Shown: positions 1 to 9,054, numbered from the stretch's first letter. The stretch is 52,163 nt of DNA from Bradyrhizobium sp. AUGA SZCCT0158 (GCF_018130065.1 NZ_JAFCME010000037.1:1-52163), one strand, 5' to 3'. Numbers and translations: made by a program. The notes: generated by a model from the sequence alone, not told the origin.

Positions 1-306
1 AAGCCGTAAAGCCATTGCGCAGGGAAGGCCGGGTGTTCTCCGCTGCCCTGTATGCTCGTGTGCACTTTGTTTTGTGCTAACCGCACACGAGACCGCGGGT
101 GCAGCGCGCACCCGGTCTTCCCTGCGCCCTCTCATTTCGGGGCAAGGAATTTCTGACAAAGCTCGGGCGCAATGCGTCGCGAGAAGGTAAACACACATTC
201 AGCTGTCATCACCCGCGCATGCGGGTGATCCAGTATTCCAGAGGCGCCGATGATAGAACCGAGAAGCCGCGGCGTACTGGATCCCCGCCTGCGCGGGGAT
301 GACGAC
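1..306. repeat. Structured intergenic repeat, copy 1
   Basis: Bases 1-306 match 44192-44497 almost throughout in the same orientation. The element contains long complementary arms (17-35 with 109-127, 19 positions with one G-U type mismatch), a 9-base inner stem (55-63 with 83-91) and a GC-rich hairpin at about 91-117. The loop of the inner stem differs between the copies while the stems are kept. The window begins inside or at the edge of the element, because the second copy has related-looking sequence further left. No protein is supported here; the reading frames run through the palindromes. It is the only content of the first 397 bases apart from the ribosome binding site of the next gene. 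Confidence 0.8.
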
Positions 307-397
307 CGTTGTACCCACTCAATACCCACGTTGACGCCTCGTTTGACCTGCGCCAATCTCTGTCAAAAGCAATAAACAAAACTCCGGAGGTCACGCT

Positions 398-1738
398 ATG
401 CTCCGCGCCGAAGACAACGCCTTCCTGACCCAAAGCGGTGCTGGAACGGGGATGGGCGAACTGCTGCGCCGGTTCTGGATGCCGGTGCTGCTGTCGGCGG
501 AATTGCCTGACGCCGACGGCACGCCGAAGAAGATCGTCGTGATGGGCGAGGAACTGCTGGCCTTCCGCGACTCCAGAGGCGTCGTCGGTGTCATCGACCA
601 ATATTGTCCGCACCGCGGCGCCAATCTCTGGCTCGGCCGCAACGAGGAGTGCGGCATCCGCTGCGTCTATCACGGCTGGAAGTTCGACACCGATGGCAAC
701 TGCGTCGACATGCCGACCTCCTATCCCGATCTGAATGCAAAGGACCTGATCAGGATCAAATCCTATCCGGTGCGCGAATGGGGCGACATGATCTGGGCCT
801 ATATGGGCCCGGCGGATCAGATGCCGGAATTGCCGGCGCTGGAAATGGCGCTGGTGCCGGCCTCGCACCGCTACGTCGCCAAGAAATGGCAGGACTGCAA
901 TTGGGTGCAGGCGCTCGAAGGTTCGATCGACACCGCGCATTTCACCTTCGCGCATCTCAGCTTCGAGAAGGAAGAGAACGAGATCCTCGACATCAAGAAG
1001 CATTTTGTGAACCCGCTGACGCGCGTTGCGACCGACCACATGCGCTGGATCGCCGAGGACCCGCGCCCGGTGATCAAGATCAGCCCGCACGCGGCCGGAC
1101 TTACCGTCGCCGGCGGGCGGCGCACCGGGTCCGACAACATCTACTGGCGCATCGCCCAGTTCCTGATGCCGGTGCATGCCTATGCGCCGAGCTCGATGCC
1201 GGGCGAGAACATTTTTGGCCAAAGCTTCGTTCCGGTGACCGACACCAGTTGCTGGATCTACACTTACGCGTGGAATCCCGAGCGGCCGCTGACGCAGGCC
1301 GAGCGCGACGGCTATGACCGCGGCAACGGCGTGATGTCGGAAGTCGACGAGAACTACATTCCGCTGCGCAACAAGGCCAACGACTACCTGATCGACCGCA
1401 AGCTGCAGAAGACAAAAAGCTACACCGGCATCAAGGGCGTCTCCGAACAGGACGCCGCGGTGCAGGACAGCCAGGGCCCGATTGCCGACCGGACGCGAGA
1501 ACATCTCGGCCCGACTGATTTGGGCATCATGCATTTCCGCAAACTGGTGATGGAGGCCGCCCGCGCCCTGCAGCAGGGCGAGGCGCCGCCGCATGCCCGG
1601 CATCAGGACCGCTACACGGTGCGCTCCGGCGCCTGCGTCACCAGCAAGACGAAAGACCTCACCGCCGTGATGATCGAACGCTTCGGCGATGCGGCGGGGT
1701 TCGTCGGCGGCCCCGGGCGGAATGTTGCGGCGGAGTGA
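398..1738 (+). CDS. Rieske non-heme iron aromatic-ring oxygenase, alpha subunit
   Basis: The protein has 446 residues and the layout of the phthalate 4,5-dioxygenase-like group of ring-hydroxylating oxygenases. An N-terminal Rieske domain has its [2Fe-2S] ligands visible as C70-x-H72 and C89-x2-H92. The catalytic domain follows, with a mononuclear-iron motif around D178, H181 and H186. Such enzymes hydroxylate or demethylate aromatic substrates using electrons from a separate reductase. No reductase or ferredoxin gene lies beside it, so the partner must be encoded elsewhere; the substrate cannot be read from sequence. The start is well supported by CCGGAGG seven bases upstream of the ATG. It converges on the antiporter gene across an inverted repeat. 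Confidence 0.9.
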   Translation: MLRAEDNAFLTQSGAGTGMGELLRRFWMPVLLSAELPDADGTPKKIVVMGEELLAFRDSRGVVGVIDQYCPHRGANLWLGRNEECGIRCVYHGWKFDTDGNCVDMPTSYPDLNAKDLIRIKSYPVREWGDMIWAYMGPADQMPELPALEMALVPASHRYVAKKWQDCNWVQALEGSIDTAHFTFAHLSFEKEENEILDIKKHFVNPLTRVATDHMRWIAEDPRPVIKISPHAAGLTVAGGRRTGSDNIYWRIAQFLMPVHAYAPSSMPGENIFGQSFVPVTDTSCWIYTYAWNPERPLTQAERDGYDRGNGVMSEVDENYIPLRNKANDYLIDRKLQKTKSYTGIKGVSEQDAAVQDSQGPIADRTREHLGPTDLGIMHFRKLVMEAARALQQGEAPPHARHQDRYTVRSGACVTSKTKDLTAVMIERFGDAAGFVGGPGRNVAAE

Positions 1739-1740
1739 CT

Positions 1741-1865
1741 GTCGTGCCGGCGAAGGCCGGGACCCATCACGCCGCGGCTGGCGTTGTGAAAAAAGGAAGG
1801 CAACGATCAGCGTGTAAAACAATGATCGACGGTGGTTATGGGTCCCGGCTCAAGGCCGGGACGAC
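1741..1865. repeat. Inverted repeat at a convergent gene junction
   Basis: The arms at 1741-1767 and 1838-1865 are near-complementary (GTCGTGCCGGCGAAGGCCGG on the left, CCCGGCTCAAGGCCGGGACG on the right). The element fills the space between two convergent genes, so a transcript from either side would fold strongly; a role in bidirectional termination is plausible but not shown. The same GGGACCCAT/GGGACGAC motif recurs in the repeat at 12476-12628. Confidence 0.7.
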
Positions 1866-1883
1866 GTGTGGATGGATGCGGGC

Positions 1884-3491
1884 CTACAACGGAATCCTTC
1901 GATACTCCCGGTTGCTCAAACTCGCTTCCTCCAGATCGAGGTCGCGCTCGATCCGGCGCCGGGTCTCGTCGGTGATCTTGCCGTCGCGCAGCAAGGCGTG
2001 AATGAATTTCCGTTCCGTCGCGATCAATTCGCGCGTCAGTTCGGTGCCGGCTGCCGAGGCGTCCTGCACGTCGGGATCGAATGAATCGGGCAGCTGGTTG
2101 GTGCGGGATACGTGCCGGGCGCGAAGCAGCTTGACGACTTCGTCGGTCAGTTCGCGGTCGTTGGTGATGGCATCGAGCGATTTGAGCGCGGCATCGAGCG
2201 CCTCGCGCCGCGCGGCGATCTCGGATTCGTGCTCGGCGATGTGTTCGTCGCGGCCGGCCTGCGTCAGCCCGAGCCAGCGCACCACCAGCGGCAGGCCTGA
2301 CCCCAGCCCGACCAGGGTGATGAAAATGACGCCGAAGGAAACGAACAGGATCAGGTCGCGATGCGGGAACGCGTCGCCATTCGGCAGTGCAAGCGGCAGT
2401 GCCAGCGCCGCGGCAAGCGACACCGCGCCGCGCACGCCGGTGAAGGCGATCACGAAGGTGTTTCGCCAGGGAGGACTGGGATCGCGCGCCCGCAGGCGCG
2501 GGTTCAAGAGGCGCGGCAGATAGATGGCGGGAAAGACCCAGGCGAACCGCGCGACGATCACGATCACCGTGACCAGCGCGGTGGCGAACAGGATCTCGTC
2601 CAGCGGAAACGCCTTCGACTTCTCGTACAGCGAGCGCATCTGGAAGCCGGTGAGCAGGAACAGAAGGCCCTCGACCAGATAGATCACGAGGTCCCAGAAG
2701 AAGATGCCCTGCAGGCGGGTGGCCGATGAGATCAGCAGCGGCCCGTTCCAGCTCATATAAAGCCCGCACGCGACGGTCGCGATCACGCCGGAACCGCCGA
2801 GATGGTGCGGAACCCAGAAGGCGAGGTAGGGCGTGATCAGCGACAGCGTAATCTCGACCTGCGGATCGCGGGCGCGGTGGCGCATGCGCAGGCTGAGCCA
2901 GCCCACCGCGAGGCCGAACAGCAACTCGCCGACGACGATGACAGCGAACGTGCCGGTGGCCTTCGGCAGCGAGAACATGCCGGTCAGGATCGCCGCGACC
3001 GCGAAACGGTAGAGGATCAGCGCGGTCGCATCGTTGACCAGGCCCTCGCCCTCGAGCACGACCAGGATCCGGCGCGGCATGCCGAGCTTGCGGGCAATCG
3101 CCAGCGGCGCAACCACGTCGGGCGGTGCGACGATGGCACCCAGCAGGAAACCGACGGTCCATGGCAGCCCGATCAGATAATGCGTGGCGGCGGCGACCGC
3201 GAAAGCGGTGAAGATCACGCAGCCGACCGCCAGCAGCGTGATCGGGCGGAGGTTGAATTTGAACTCGCGCCAGCTCATGGCGACGCTGGCCGAATAGATC
3301 AGCGGCGGCAGCACCACCACCAGCACCAGTTCCGGCGGCAGTTCGATCGACGGCATGCCCGGCACGAAGGCGAGCGCGATGCCGACGAGCATCATCAGGA
3401 TCGCCGACGCGACATTGACCCGCCGCGCCAGCAGGGCGGTACCGGCCAGCACGGCGAGCAGGATCAAAAAGATCTGAAATTTGGTCTCCAT
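1884..3491 (-). CDS. CPA1-family Na+/H+ antiporter
   Basis: This 535-residue protein has a highly hydrophobic first ~400 residues, consistent with 10-12 membrane helices, then a charged cytoplasmic tail of about 120 residues. The sequences APPDVVAPLAI and EGEGLVNDATALIL match the ion-binding core of CPA1 exchangers (NhaP/NHE type), where the acidic residues carry out cation/proton exchange. It should sit in the inner membrane and export Na+ or K+ in exchange for protons. The ATG start is preceded by a G-rich ribosome binding site (TTGGGGGC). It is not in an evident operon; the NTF2-like gene lies 66 bases upstream on the same strand. The ion specificity cannot be told from sequence. Confidence 0.92.
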   Translation of the reverse strand: METKFQIFLILLAVLAGTALLARRVNVASAILMMLVGIALAFVPGMPSIELPPELVLVVVLPPLIYSASVAMSWREFKFNLRPITLLAVGCVIFTAFAVAAATHYLIGLPWTVGFLLGAIVAPPDVVAPLAIARKLGMPRRILVVLEGEGLVNDATALILYRFAVAAILTGMFSLPKATGTFAVIVVGELLFGLAVGWLSLRMRHRARDPQVEITLSLITPYLAFWVPHHLGGSGVIATVACGLYMSWNGPLLISSATRLQGIFFWDLVIYLVEGLLFLLTGFQMRSLYEKSKAFPLDEILFATALVTVIVIVARFAWVFPAIYLPRLLNPRLRARDPSPPWRNTFVIAFTGVRGAVSLAAALALPLALPNGDAFPHRDLILFVSFGVIFITLVGLGSGLPLVVRWLGLTQAGRDEHIAEHESEIAARREALDAALKSLDAITNDRELTDEVVKLLRARHVSRTNQLPDSFDPDVQDASAAGTELTRELIATERKFIHALLRDGKITDETRRRIERDLDLEEASLSNREYRRIPL

Positions 3492-3557
3492 GACGCCCCC
3501 AATTCGCAGGGAAACCCCTTGGACGTCAATCCGGTCGGAGGGACCCGCGGACGGAGG

Positions 3558-3932
3558 CTACTCGCGCAGATCGTAACGATAGGACTTCGAGACGATCTTC
3601 CAGCCGTCCGAGAGCTTCATCGCCACCAGATAGTCGGTGAAGTAACGCGGCGGCAACTGGCAGCGCACCTTGATGAAGGCGGTGGACTCGTCCGAGCGGT
3701 CGATGGTGACGATGAAGTCCTCGCGCGGCTTGCCTTCCGCCTTCGCCGACGGGCGCTTGCGCACGCGGTCCAGCCAGTCCGGCACGGTCAGCACCTGCAA
3801 TTCGCCCTTCTCCACCCAGCGCAAATCGGCGGTGGGATCGAAGATCGCGCCGAGCTTGTCGGCATTGCCTTCATACAGGCCGTCGAAATAATTCTGGACG
3901 ACGGCTTCGACGCTCGATCGGTCTTCGCTCAC
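3558..3932 (-). CDS. NTF2-like (SnoaL/lumazine-binding fold) protein
   Basis: A 124-residue protein with the outline of the small NTF2-like alpha+beta barrel family: an N-terminal helix (VEAVVQNYFDGLYEGNADKL), then strands ending in DGWKIVSKSYRYDL. Such proteins bind small hydrophobic ligands or act as isomerases or cyclases; the substrate is unknown here. The start is GTG, chosen because GGAGG lies six to seven bases upstream and the first residues match the usual start of the fold. It precedes the antiporter gene on the same strand by 66 bases and may share its transcript. Confidence 0.75.
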   Translation of the reverse strand: MSEDRSSVEAVVQNYFDGLYEGNADKLGAIFDPTADLRWVEKGELQVLTVPDWLDRVRKRPSAKAEGKPREDFIVTIDRSDESTAFIKVRCQLPPRYFTDYLVAMKLSDGWKIVSKSYRYDLRE

Positions 3933-4033
3933 AATAGTCCTCCCCGGGATGCAGGATTGTTCGAATTGAAGTAAGCCACGAACAGATGCATTGCGCTATG
4001 GATGAGTTCAAGACCGCAGCAGGGAATTGAATC

Positions 4034-4474
4034 ATGACGGGTTCAGCGAATTCGAATGCTCGCATTCTGGCCGGAGAATGCTTCTGCGGCGCGGTGCGTT
4101 ACGCCGTGGCCGATTCATTCGAATATGCCCTCAATTGCCATTGTTCGAATTGCCGGCGGACCACCGGTTCGGCGTTCAAGCCGTTTGCCGGAATCGCGCG
4201 CGACAGGCTCAGTATCACCGCGGGTGACGATATCGTGATGATCCATGGCGACGATGCCGGCCATAACGCGCACTGCCGGCGATGCGGCTCGTTGCTCTAT
4301 TCGGTGGTGCGCGATGGCGCCTTCGTCCATGTTGCGATGGGGACGCTGGTCGATGCTCCCTCGATCCGCCCGTCCGCCCACATCTTCGTGGGTTCCAAGG
4401 CGCCCTGGTTCTCCATCACCGACGATTTGCCGCAGTACCAGGGTCACGTTGTCCGGGCTGAACGCCCGGAATAG
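4034..4474 (+). CDS. GFA-family zinc protein
   Basis: The 146-residue protein carries the seven cysteines expected for the GFA fold (glutathione-dependent formaldehyde-activating enzyme/CENP-V family): C16, C18, C35, C37, C40, C81 and C84, in the motifs ECFCGAVRY, NCHCSNCRR and HCRRCGS. These bind two zinc ions. The family includes a protein once assigned to glutathione-formaldehyde adduct formation, but that role is disputed and most members have no known substrate. AGGGA precedes the ATG by about nine bases. It is a single gene, divergent from the NTF2-like gene. Confidence 0.85.
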   Translation: MTGSANSNARILAGECFCGAVRYAVADSFEYALNCHCSNCRRTTGSAFKPFAGIARDRLSITAGDDIVMIHGDDAGHNAHCRRCGSLLYSVVRDGAFVHVAMGTLVDAPSIRPSAHIFVGSKAPWFSITDDLPQYQGHVVRAERPE

Positions 4475-4680
4475 GCGTAGCAATTGGCGGGACGAGGCCG
4501 GCCGGACGAGCCTGGCTCAAACACGACCGGCCAACGGGCGGACCCGTGGCCTGTTTGCCGGATTGGCGGTAAAATGGCGGCGCGATCCGGGTCGATGCGG
4601 TTCGTGACCCAACTCACAAAGCCGGCCCTATGCCCATGATAGGTATACCCGGTGCGAAAGTGCGAGGCTCCGGAAGCGTC

Positions 4681-6498
4681 ATGATCAGGTCTGGATCTCT
4701 AAAATTGCATCGATGGGTGCTTGCCGCCGCGGCGCTGCTGGCGGTGTGCCAGCCGGCGTTTGCCGAGAAGCGCGTCGCCCTGGTGCTTGGCAACTCCGCC
4801 TACAGGAATGTCCCGCAGCTTGCCAATCCGGTTAACGACAGCGCCAAGATCGCCGCGACGCTGAGGGAGGCCGGCTTCGATGTCGTCGATTCCCGCCGCG
4901 ATCTGCCCGCTGCCGAAACCCGGCGCGCGCTGCGCGACTTCGCCGACCGTGCCCGGGATGCCGACATCGCCGTCGTCTATTACGCCGGCCACGGCATCGA
5001 GGTGGACGGCTCGAATTATCTGATTCCGGTGGATGCAAAACTGGAACGCGATACGGACGTTTACGACGAGGCCCTGTCGCTGGATCGCGTGCTGATCGCG
5101 ATCGAGCCGGCCAAGAAATTGCGGCTCGTCATTCTCGATGCCTGCCGGGACAATCCGTTTGCCAAGACCATGAAGCGGACGGTCGCCTCGCGCGCGATCG
5201 GGCAGGGCCTGGCCAAGGTGGAGCCGAGCAGCCCGAACGTGCTGATCGCCTATTCGGCCAAGGCCGGATTCACCGCGGCCGATGGCGACGGCCAGAACAG
5301 CCCGTTCACGGCAGCGCTGTCGCGCCATATCGCGACGCCGGGGCTCGACGTGCGCCGCGCGTTCGGATTTGTCCGCGACGAAGTGCTCAAGACCACCGGC
5401 AACCGGCAGGAGCCGTTTGTCTATGGTTCGCTGGGCGGCGAAGACGTGCCGCTGGTGCCGGCCCCTGCCAAACCGGCGCCCGCCGCAGCGGCGCCTGCGC
5501 CCGCACTCAGCGCGCAGGCCGAAGCCCGCCGCGACTACGAACTGGCGCTTCAGCTCGGCAACAAGAACGCGCTCGATGCCTTCCTCAAGCAATATCCCGA
5601 CGGCTTCTACGCCAGCCTCGCCAAGCTGCAGCTCGACAAGATCGCCGCCGAGGAAATCCGCATCGCCGCCACCGAGAAGGCGCGGCTGGCCGAGCAGGAG
5701 CGGGCACGGCTCGTCGCCGAAGGCGCCCAGCGATCGGAGCAGTCGAAGGCCGAGGCCGATGTCAGGGCCGCCGAGCAGGCGCGCATCGCCGCCGAAAAAG
5801 CCAAGCAGATTGCGCAGGACCAGGCTGCGGCGGCCGAACAGAAACGCCTCGCAGCTGAAGCACCCGCGCCCGCCAAGGAATCTGTCAAGGAACCCGTCAA
5901 GGAAAAGGCCGTCAATCTCGCGGCCCTGCCCCCCGCATCGGCCCCGGCCGACGTCACCAAATCGGTGCAGGCCGAACTGCGCCGTGTCGGCTGCCTGACC
6001 GGCGCTGCCGATGGCGACTGGAACGCGGCTTCGCAGCGCTCGCTGACGCTGTTCAACCGCTACGCCGGGACCAGGCTTGATGCCAAAGTGGCCAGCGTCG
6101 ACGCGCTGGATGCGATCAAGCTGAAACCGTCACGCGTCTGTCCGCTGGTCTGCGAACATGGTTTCAGGGTCGATGGCGACCGCTGCAGCAGGATCACTTG
6201 CGCCCAGGGTTCGGTGCTCAACGACGACAATGAATGCGAAAAGCGTCGCGGCAATAAGCCGGTGGCCAAACGTGATACCGATGATCGCCCGGAGCGTCCG
6301 GTTCGGGAACGGCCGCGGCCCGAGGTCAGCGCGCCCCGGCCTCAAGGATCGCCTCAGGCATCCGGCCGGGCATCTGGCCAGGTCGTATGCGATCAGTCCG
6401 GCTGCCGTTCCGCGAGCGCCGGTTGCCGCGTCGAGTTCAGGACGTTTGAGGCGGGCGGCCCATATCCAAGCGGCGGCAATATCCAGGTGTGCCGCTGA
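4681..6498 (+). CDS. Secreted caspase-like (peptidase C14) protein with Cys-rich tail
   Basis: From this start the protein has 605 residues. A signal peptide (about 1-28, ending QPAFA) is followed by a p20-like caspase domain with the catalytic His in YYAGHGIEV (H104) and Cys in ILDACRDNPF (C155). After about residue 265 come an Ala/Pro linker, a long Ala/Glu/Lys-rich predicted coiled coil, a segment resembling a peptidoglycan-binding domain (VTKSVQAELRRVGCLTG onward), and a tail with several closely spaced cysteines. The start was chosen because GGAAG lies five bases upstream and the signal peptide then begins correctly; an in-frame ATG at 4630 would add 17 residues. The export signal places it in the periplasm or outside. 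Substrate and role are unknown; orthocaspase-type specificity for basic residues is only a family expectation. Confidence 0.85.
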   Translation: MIRSGSLKLHRWVLAAAALLAVCQPAFAEKRVALVLGNSAYRNVPQLANPVNDSAKIAATLREAGFDVVDSRRDLPAAETRRALRDFADRARDADIAVVYYAGHGIEVDGSNYLIPVDAKLERDTDVYDEALSLDRVLIAIEPAKKLRLVILDACRDNPFAKTMKRTVASRAIGQGLAKVEPSSPNVLIAYSAKAGFTAADGDGQNSPFTAALSRHIATPGLDVRRAFGFVRDEVLKTTGNRQEPFVYGSLGGEDVPLVPAPAKPAPAAAAPAPALSAQAEARRDYELALQLGNKNALDAFLKQYPDGFYASLAKLQLDKIAAEEIRIAATEKARLAEQERARLVAEGAQRSEQSKAEADVRAAEQARIAAEKAKQIAQDQAAAAEQKRLAAEAPAPAKESVKEPVKEKAVNLAALPPASAPADVTKSVQAELRRVGCLTGAADGDWNAASQRSLTLFNRYAGTRLDAKVASVDALDAIKLKPSRVCPLVCEHGFRVDGDRCSRITCAQGSVLNDDNECEKRRGNKPVAKRDTDDRPERPVRERPRPEVSAPRPQGSPQASGRASGQVVCDQSGCRSASAGCRVEFRTFEAGGPYPSGGNIQVCR

Positions 6499-6507
6499 CG
6501 CGACATA

Positions 6508-6551
6508 GCGTTTTCGAGCGAAGTGGATACCGGTTCGCGTGAAGAAAACGC
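6508..6551. repeat. Short palindromic intergenic repeat, copy 1
   Basis: GCGTTTTC (6508-6515) and GAAAACGC (6544-6551) flank AAGTGGATACCGGTTCGCGT. A close copy is at 14743-14786. The element occupies the junction between two convergent genes. From memory this is a common dispersed repeat of Bradyrhizobium and relatives; that could not be checked here. Confidence 0.75.
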
Positions 6552-6565
6552 GTCAAAACAAGGGT

Positions 6566-7255
6566 CTAGATTGCACTTGCGGCGATATTGACCATCAGTG
6601 CGACCAGCGCGGTATTGAACACGAACGCGATGATGCCGTGCACGGTCGCGGTGCGGCGGATGATCTTGTCGGTGATCCCGACATCGGAAACCTGCGCGGT
6701 CATCCCGATCACGAACGAGAAGTAGACGAAATCCCAGTAATCGGCGTCCTCATGCTGGTCGCCGCTCGGAAACAGCAGGCCGCCCGGTTTGCCGCTTCGG
6801 TAATATTCGTGCGCGTAGTGCAGCGAGAACGCGGTGTGCACCGCCGCCCATGACAAAGCGATGGTCACCGTCGCCAGCACCAGTCCCGGCGCGCTGCGGT
6901 TGGAGGCACCGAGTTCGAACACGATGGCCGCGATGCTGGCAAACGCGCCGAGCGCCGTCAGCAGCAGGATCAGGAAGCGGCCGTCGTCCTGCAGCGCCGC
7001 GTTGCGGCGGATGTGCGCCATGCCGCTGCGAAACACCATGGTGAAAACCAGCACCAGATACAACGCGACGAAAATATCCCAGCTGACCAGCAACCGCGTT
7101 ACCAGCCGTAGCGAGCCCGGCAGCAAAAAGAACGCAATGATACCGACCGCGATCGCGATGAAGGTGCGTGGCCGCCCATAGACCACACGGAGCAGAACCG
7201 GCTTTTTCCTGAACCGGTCGACGAACTCGTCGAGTTCCTTCTTCTGCGATGGCAC
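6566..7255 (-). CDS. DUF1345 integral membrane protein
   Basis: This 229-residue protein has about five hydrophobic helices and the family signature near its end (YWDFVYFSFVIGMTAQVSDV), which assigns it to DUF1345. The function of the family is unknown. It starts with GTG one base after the stop codon of ispA, so the two are almost certainly cotranscribed and perhaps translationally coupled. Whether it has any link to isoprenoid synthesis is not shown by sequence. Confidence 0.85.
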   Translation of the reverse strand: MPSQKKELDEFVDRFRKKPVLLRVVYGRPRTFIAIAVGIIAFFLLPGSLRLVTRLLVSWDIFVALYLVLVFTMVFRSGMAHIRRNAALQDDGRFLILLLTALGAFASIAAIVFELGASNRSAPGLVLATVTIALSWAAVHTAFSLHYAHEYYRSGKPGGLLFPSGDQHEDADYWDFVYFSFVIGMTAQVSDVGITDKIIRRTATVHGIIAFVFNTALVALMVNIAASAI

Positions 7256-7256
7256 G

Positions 7257-8177
7257 TCAGCTCTTGCGATCGGCGACGAAGCGCGACGCGGCCTTCAGCA
7301 CGTCACCCTTGGCGCCGAAGATCGACAGCGCGGAATCCGCGCGCGCCAGCAGATCGCGCACGCGCTGCTTGGCGCCGTCGATGCCGAGCTGGGTGACGAA
7401 GGTGGTCTTGCCGAGCGCCGCATCGGCGCCGGCCGGCTTGCCGAGCGCGGCGGCGTCGCCCTCGACGTCGAGCAGATCGTCGGCGATCTGGAACGCCTCG
7501 CCGAGCGCGCGGCCGTAATCGTCGAGCGCCTGATACTCCTGTTGCGTGGACTGGCCGAGGATCGCGCCCGCGATGCAGCCATAACGCAGCAGCGCGCCGG
7601 TCTTCATCTGCTGCAGCCGCGCCACGTCGACCGGTTCGCGGTCGCCGAACCGGCCTTCGCCGGCGAGGTCGAGTATTTGTCCACCGACCATGCCGCCGAT
7701 CCCCGAGGCGCGGGCGAGCGCACGGGTCAGCAACAGGCGCACGGTGGGATCGGAATGAATCTCGTCGCGGGTCACGATGTCGAACGCCAGCGTCAGCAAA
7801 CCGTCGCCGGCGAGGATCGCGGTGGCGTCGTCGGTCTTCTTGTGCAGCGTCGGCCGGCCGCGGCGCAGGTCGCTGTTGTCCATCGCCGGCAGATCGTCAT
7901 GGATCAGCGAATAGCAGTGGATGCATTCGAGCGCGGCGCCGGCCAGCAGCGCCGCGTCGCGCGGAACCCCGAACACGGCCGAGCTCTCGACCACCAGAAA
8001 CGGCCGCAGGCGCTTGCCGCCGCCGAGGCTTGAATAGCGCATCGCGTCCATCAGCCGCTTCGGCCGCGCGATCTCGTCTGATAACAGCGTATCCGACAGC
8101 AGCTTGGCCAGCAGGGCCTCGGTATCTTCGGCGGTCTGATCCAATCGTTTGGTAAAATCGGCAGTGGCGGTCGTCAT
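7257..8177 (-). CDS. ispA: Polyprenyl (farnesyl/geranylgeranyl) diphosphate synthase
   Basis: The 306-residue protein is a complete trans-isoprenyl diphosphate synthase. The first aspartate-rich motif is DDLPAMD, inside HCYSLIHDDLPAMDNSDLRR, and the second is DDLLD; both bind Mg-diphosphate. The GGGKRLRP motif near residue 55 binds isopentenyl diphosphate. It condenses isopentenyl diphosphate with an allylic partner to supply C15 or C20 chains for quinones, hopanoids and undecaprenyl phosphate. The two residues before the first motif favour an IspA-type farnesyl synthase, but chain length is uncertain. The ATG has no strong ribosome binding site. It heads a two-gene unit with DUF1345. Confidence 0.92.
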   Translation of the reverse strand: MTTATADFTKRLDQTAEDTEALLAKLLSDTLLSDEIARPKRLMDAMRYSSLGGGKRLRPFLVVESSAVFGVPRDAALLAGAALECIHCYSLIHDDLPAMDNSDLRRGRPTLHKKTDDATAILAGDGLLTLAFDIVTRDEIHSDPTVRLLLTRALARASGIGGMVGGQILDLAGEGRFGDREPVDVARLQQMKTGALLRYGCIAGAILGQSTQQEYQALDDYGRALGEAFQIADDLLDVEGDAAALGKPAGADAALGKTTFVTQLGIDGAKQRVRDLLARADSALSIFGAKGDVLKAASRFVADRKS

Positions 8178-8376
8178 TTAAGAATGGCTCCAGGTCAACT
8201 TCGTCGTCAATTTTGCCGGACAATCGTTGATGGCACGGCGTCAGTCAATTCCGCCTCCCGGCTTGAGACGCCTTAAAAGCGCTGGAAAACCCACGAAATA
8301 TCATGGTGATGTCACCTATTAAGGGGTCTCTTGACCGATCCTCGACCCGGCTGGGCTGAACCGGAAGCATTCGAAT

Positions 8377-9054
8377 TTGCGCTTTGTCCGAATCTTATTG
8401 CTGATTTTGCTGGCGCTGCTGCTGTTGCCGTATCTGGTGACGCCGTTCTATCGCACCGGCCATCCGGTCTCGACGCTGATGGCCTGGCGCTGGCTCAAGG
8501 GCGCGCCGGTGTCGCGGCAATGGATCGATTTCAAGGCGATGTCGCCGGCGCTGCCGCGTTCGGTGGTGGGCTCCGAGGACGCCAAATTCTGCGGCCATCG
8601 CGGGGTCGATTGGAGCGCGCTGCAGGATGCGATCGAGGATCACGAAGAAGGCGAGGTGTCGGGTGGCGGCTCCACCATCACCCAGCAGGTGGCCAAGAAC
8701 CTGTTCCTGTGGCCGGGCCGCAGCGTGGTCCGCAAGGCGCTGGAGCTGCCGCTGGCGATGTGGATCGACCTGGTGCTGTCCAAGCAGCGGATTCTCGAGA
8801 TCTACCTCAATATCGCCGAACTCGGCCCCTCCGGGCAGTTCGGCGCCGAGGCAGGGTCCCAATACGCGTTCGGTCGTTCGGCTGCGACCCTGTCGCCGCG
8901 CGAGGCGGCCCTGCTGGCGGCGATCCTGCCAAATCCCGTCAGGCGCAGCGCCCGGAATCCCGGGCCCGGGGTGCGGCGTCTGGCCGGCACCTACATGGCC
9001 CGGGCGAATGCAGCGGCCTTGCAGCGCTGCTGGAGCGAAAATCGTGCATTTTGA
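8377..9054 (+). CDS. mtgA: Monofunctional biosynthetic peptidoglycan transglycosylase
   Basis: The 225-residue protein has one N-terminal membrane anchor (residues 4-25) followed by a GT51 domain. Motifs seen are SEDAKFCGHRGVDW with the catalytic Glu, GGSTITQQVAKNLFLW, and RILEIYLNIAELG. It polymerises lipid II into glycan strands at the outer face of the inner membrane and has no transpeptidase domain. The start is TTG, chosen because GGAAG lies about seven bases upstream and the membrane anchor begins at once; no ATG is available nearby. It is followed by rpmF on the same strand, a neighbour order frequent in related genomes. Confidence 0.92.
   Translation: MRFVRILLLILLALLLLPYLVTPFYRTGHPVSTLMAWRWLKGAPVSRQWIDFKAMSPALPRSVVGSEDAKFCGHRGVDWSALQDAIEDHEEGEVSGGGSTITQQVAKNLFLWPGRSVVRKALELPLAMWIDLVLSKQRILEIYLNIAELGPSGQFGAEAGSQYAFGRSAATLSPREAALLAAILPNPVRRSARNPGPGVRRLAGTYMARANAAALQRCWSENRAF

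Noticed and set aside
209..1822. A 537-codon antisense frame across the Rieske oxygenase gene.
   Set aside because: The plus-strand gene has intact Rieske and iron motifs and a strong ribosome binding site; the antisense frame shows the same shadow composition.
2802..3974. A 390-codon plus-strand frame across the antiporter gene.
   Set aside because: It is extremely rich in Arg, Gln, Asp and His, the mirror of a hydrophobic membrane protein on the other strand.
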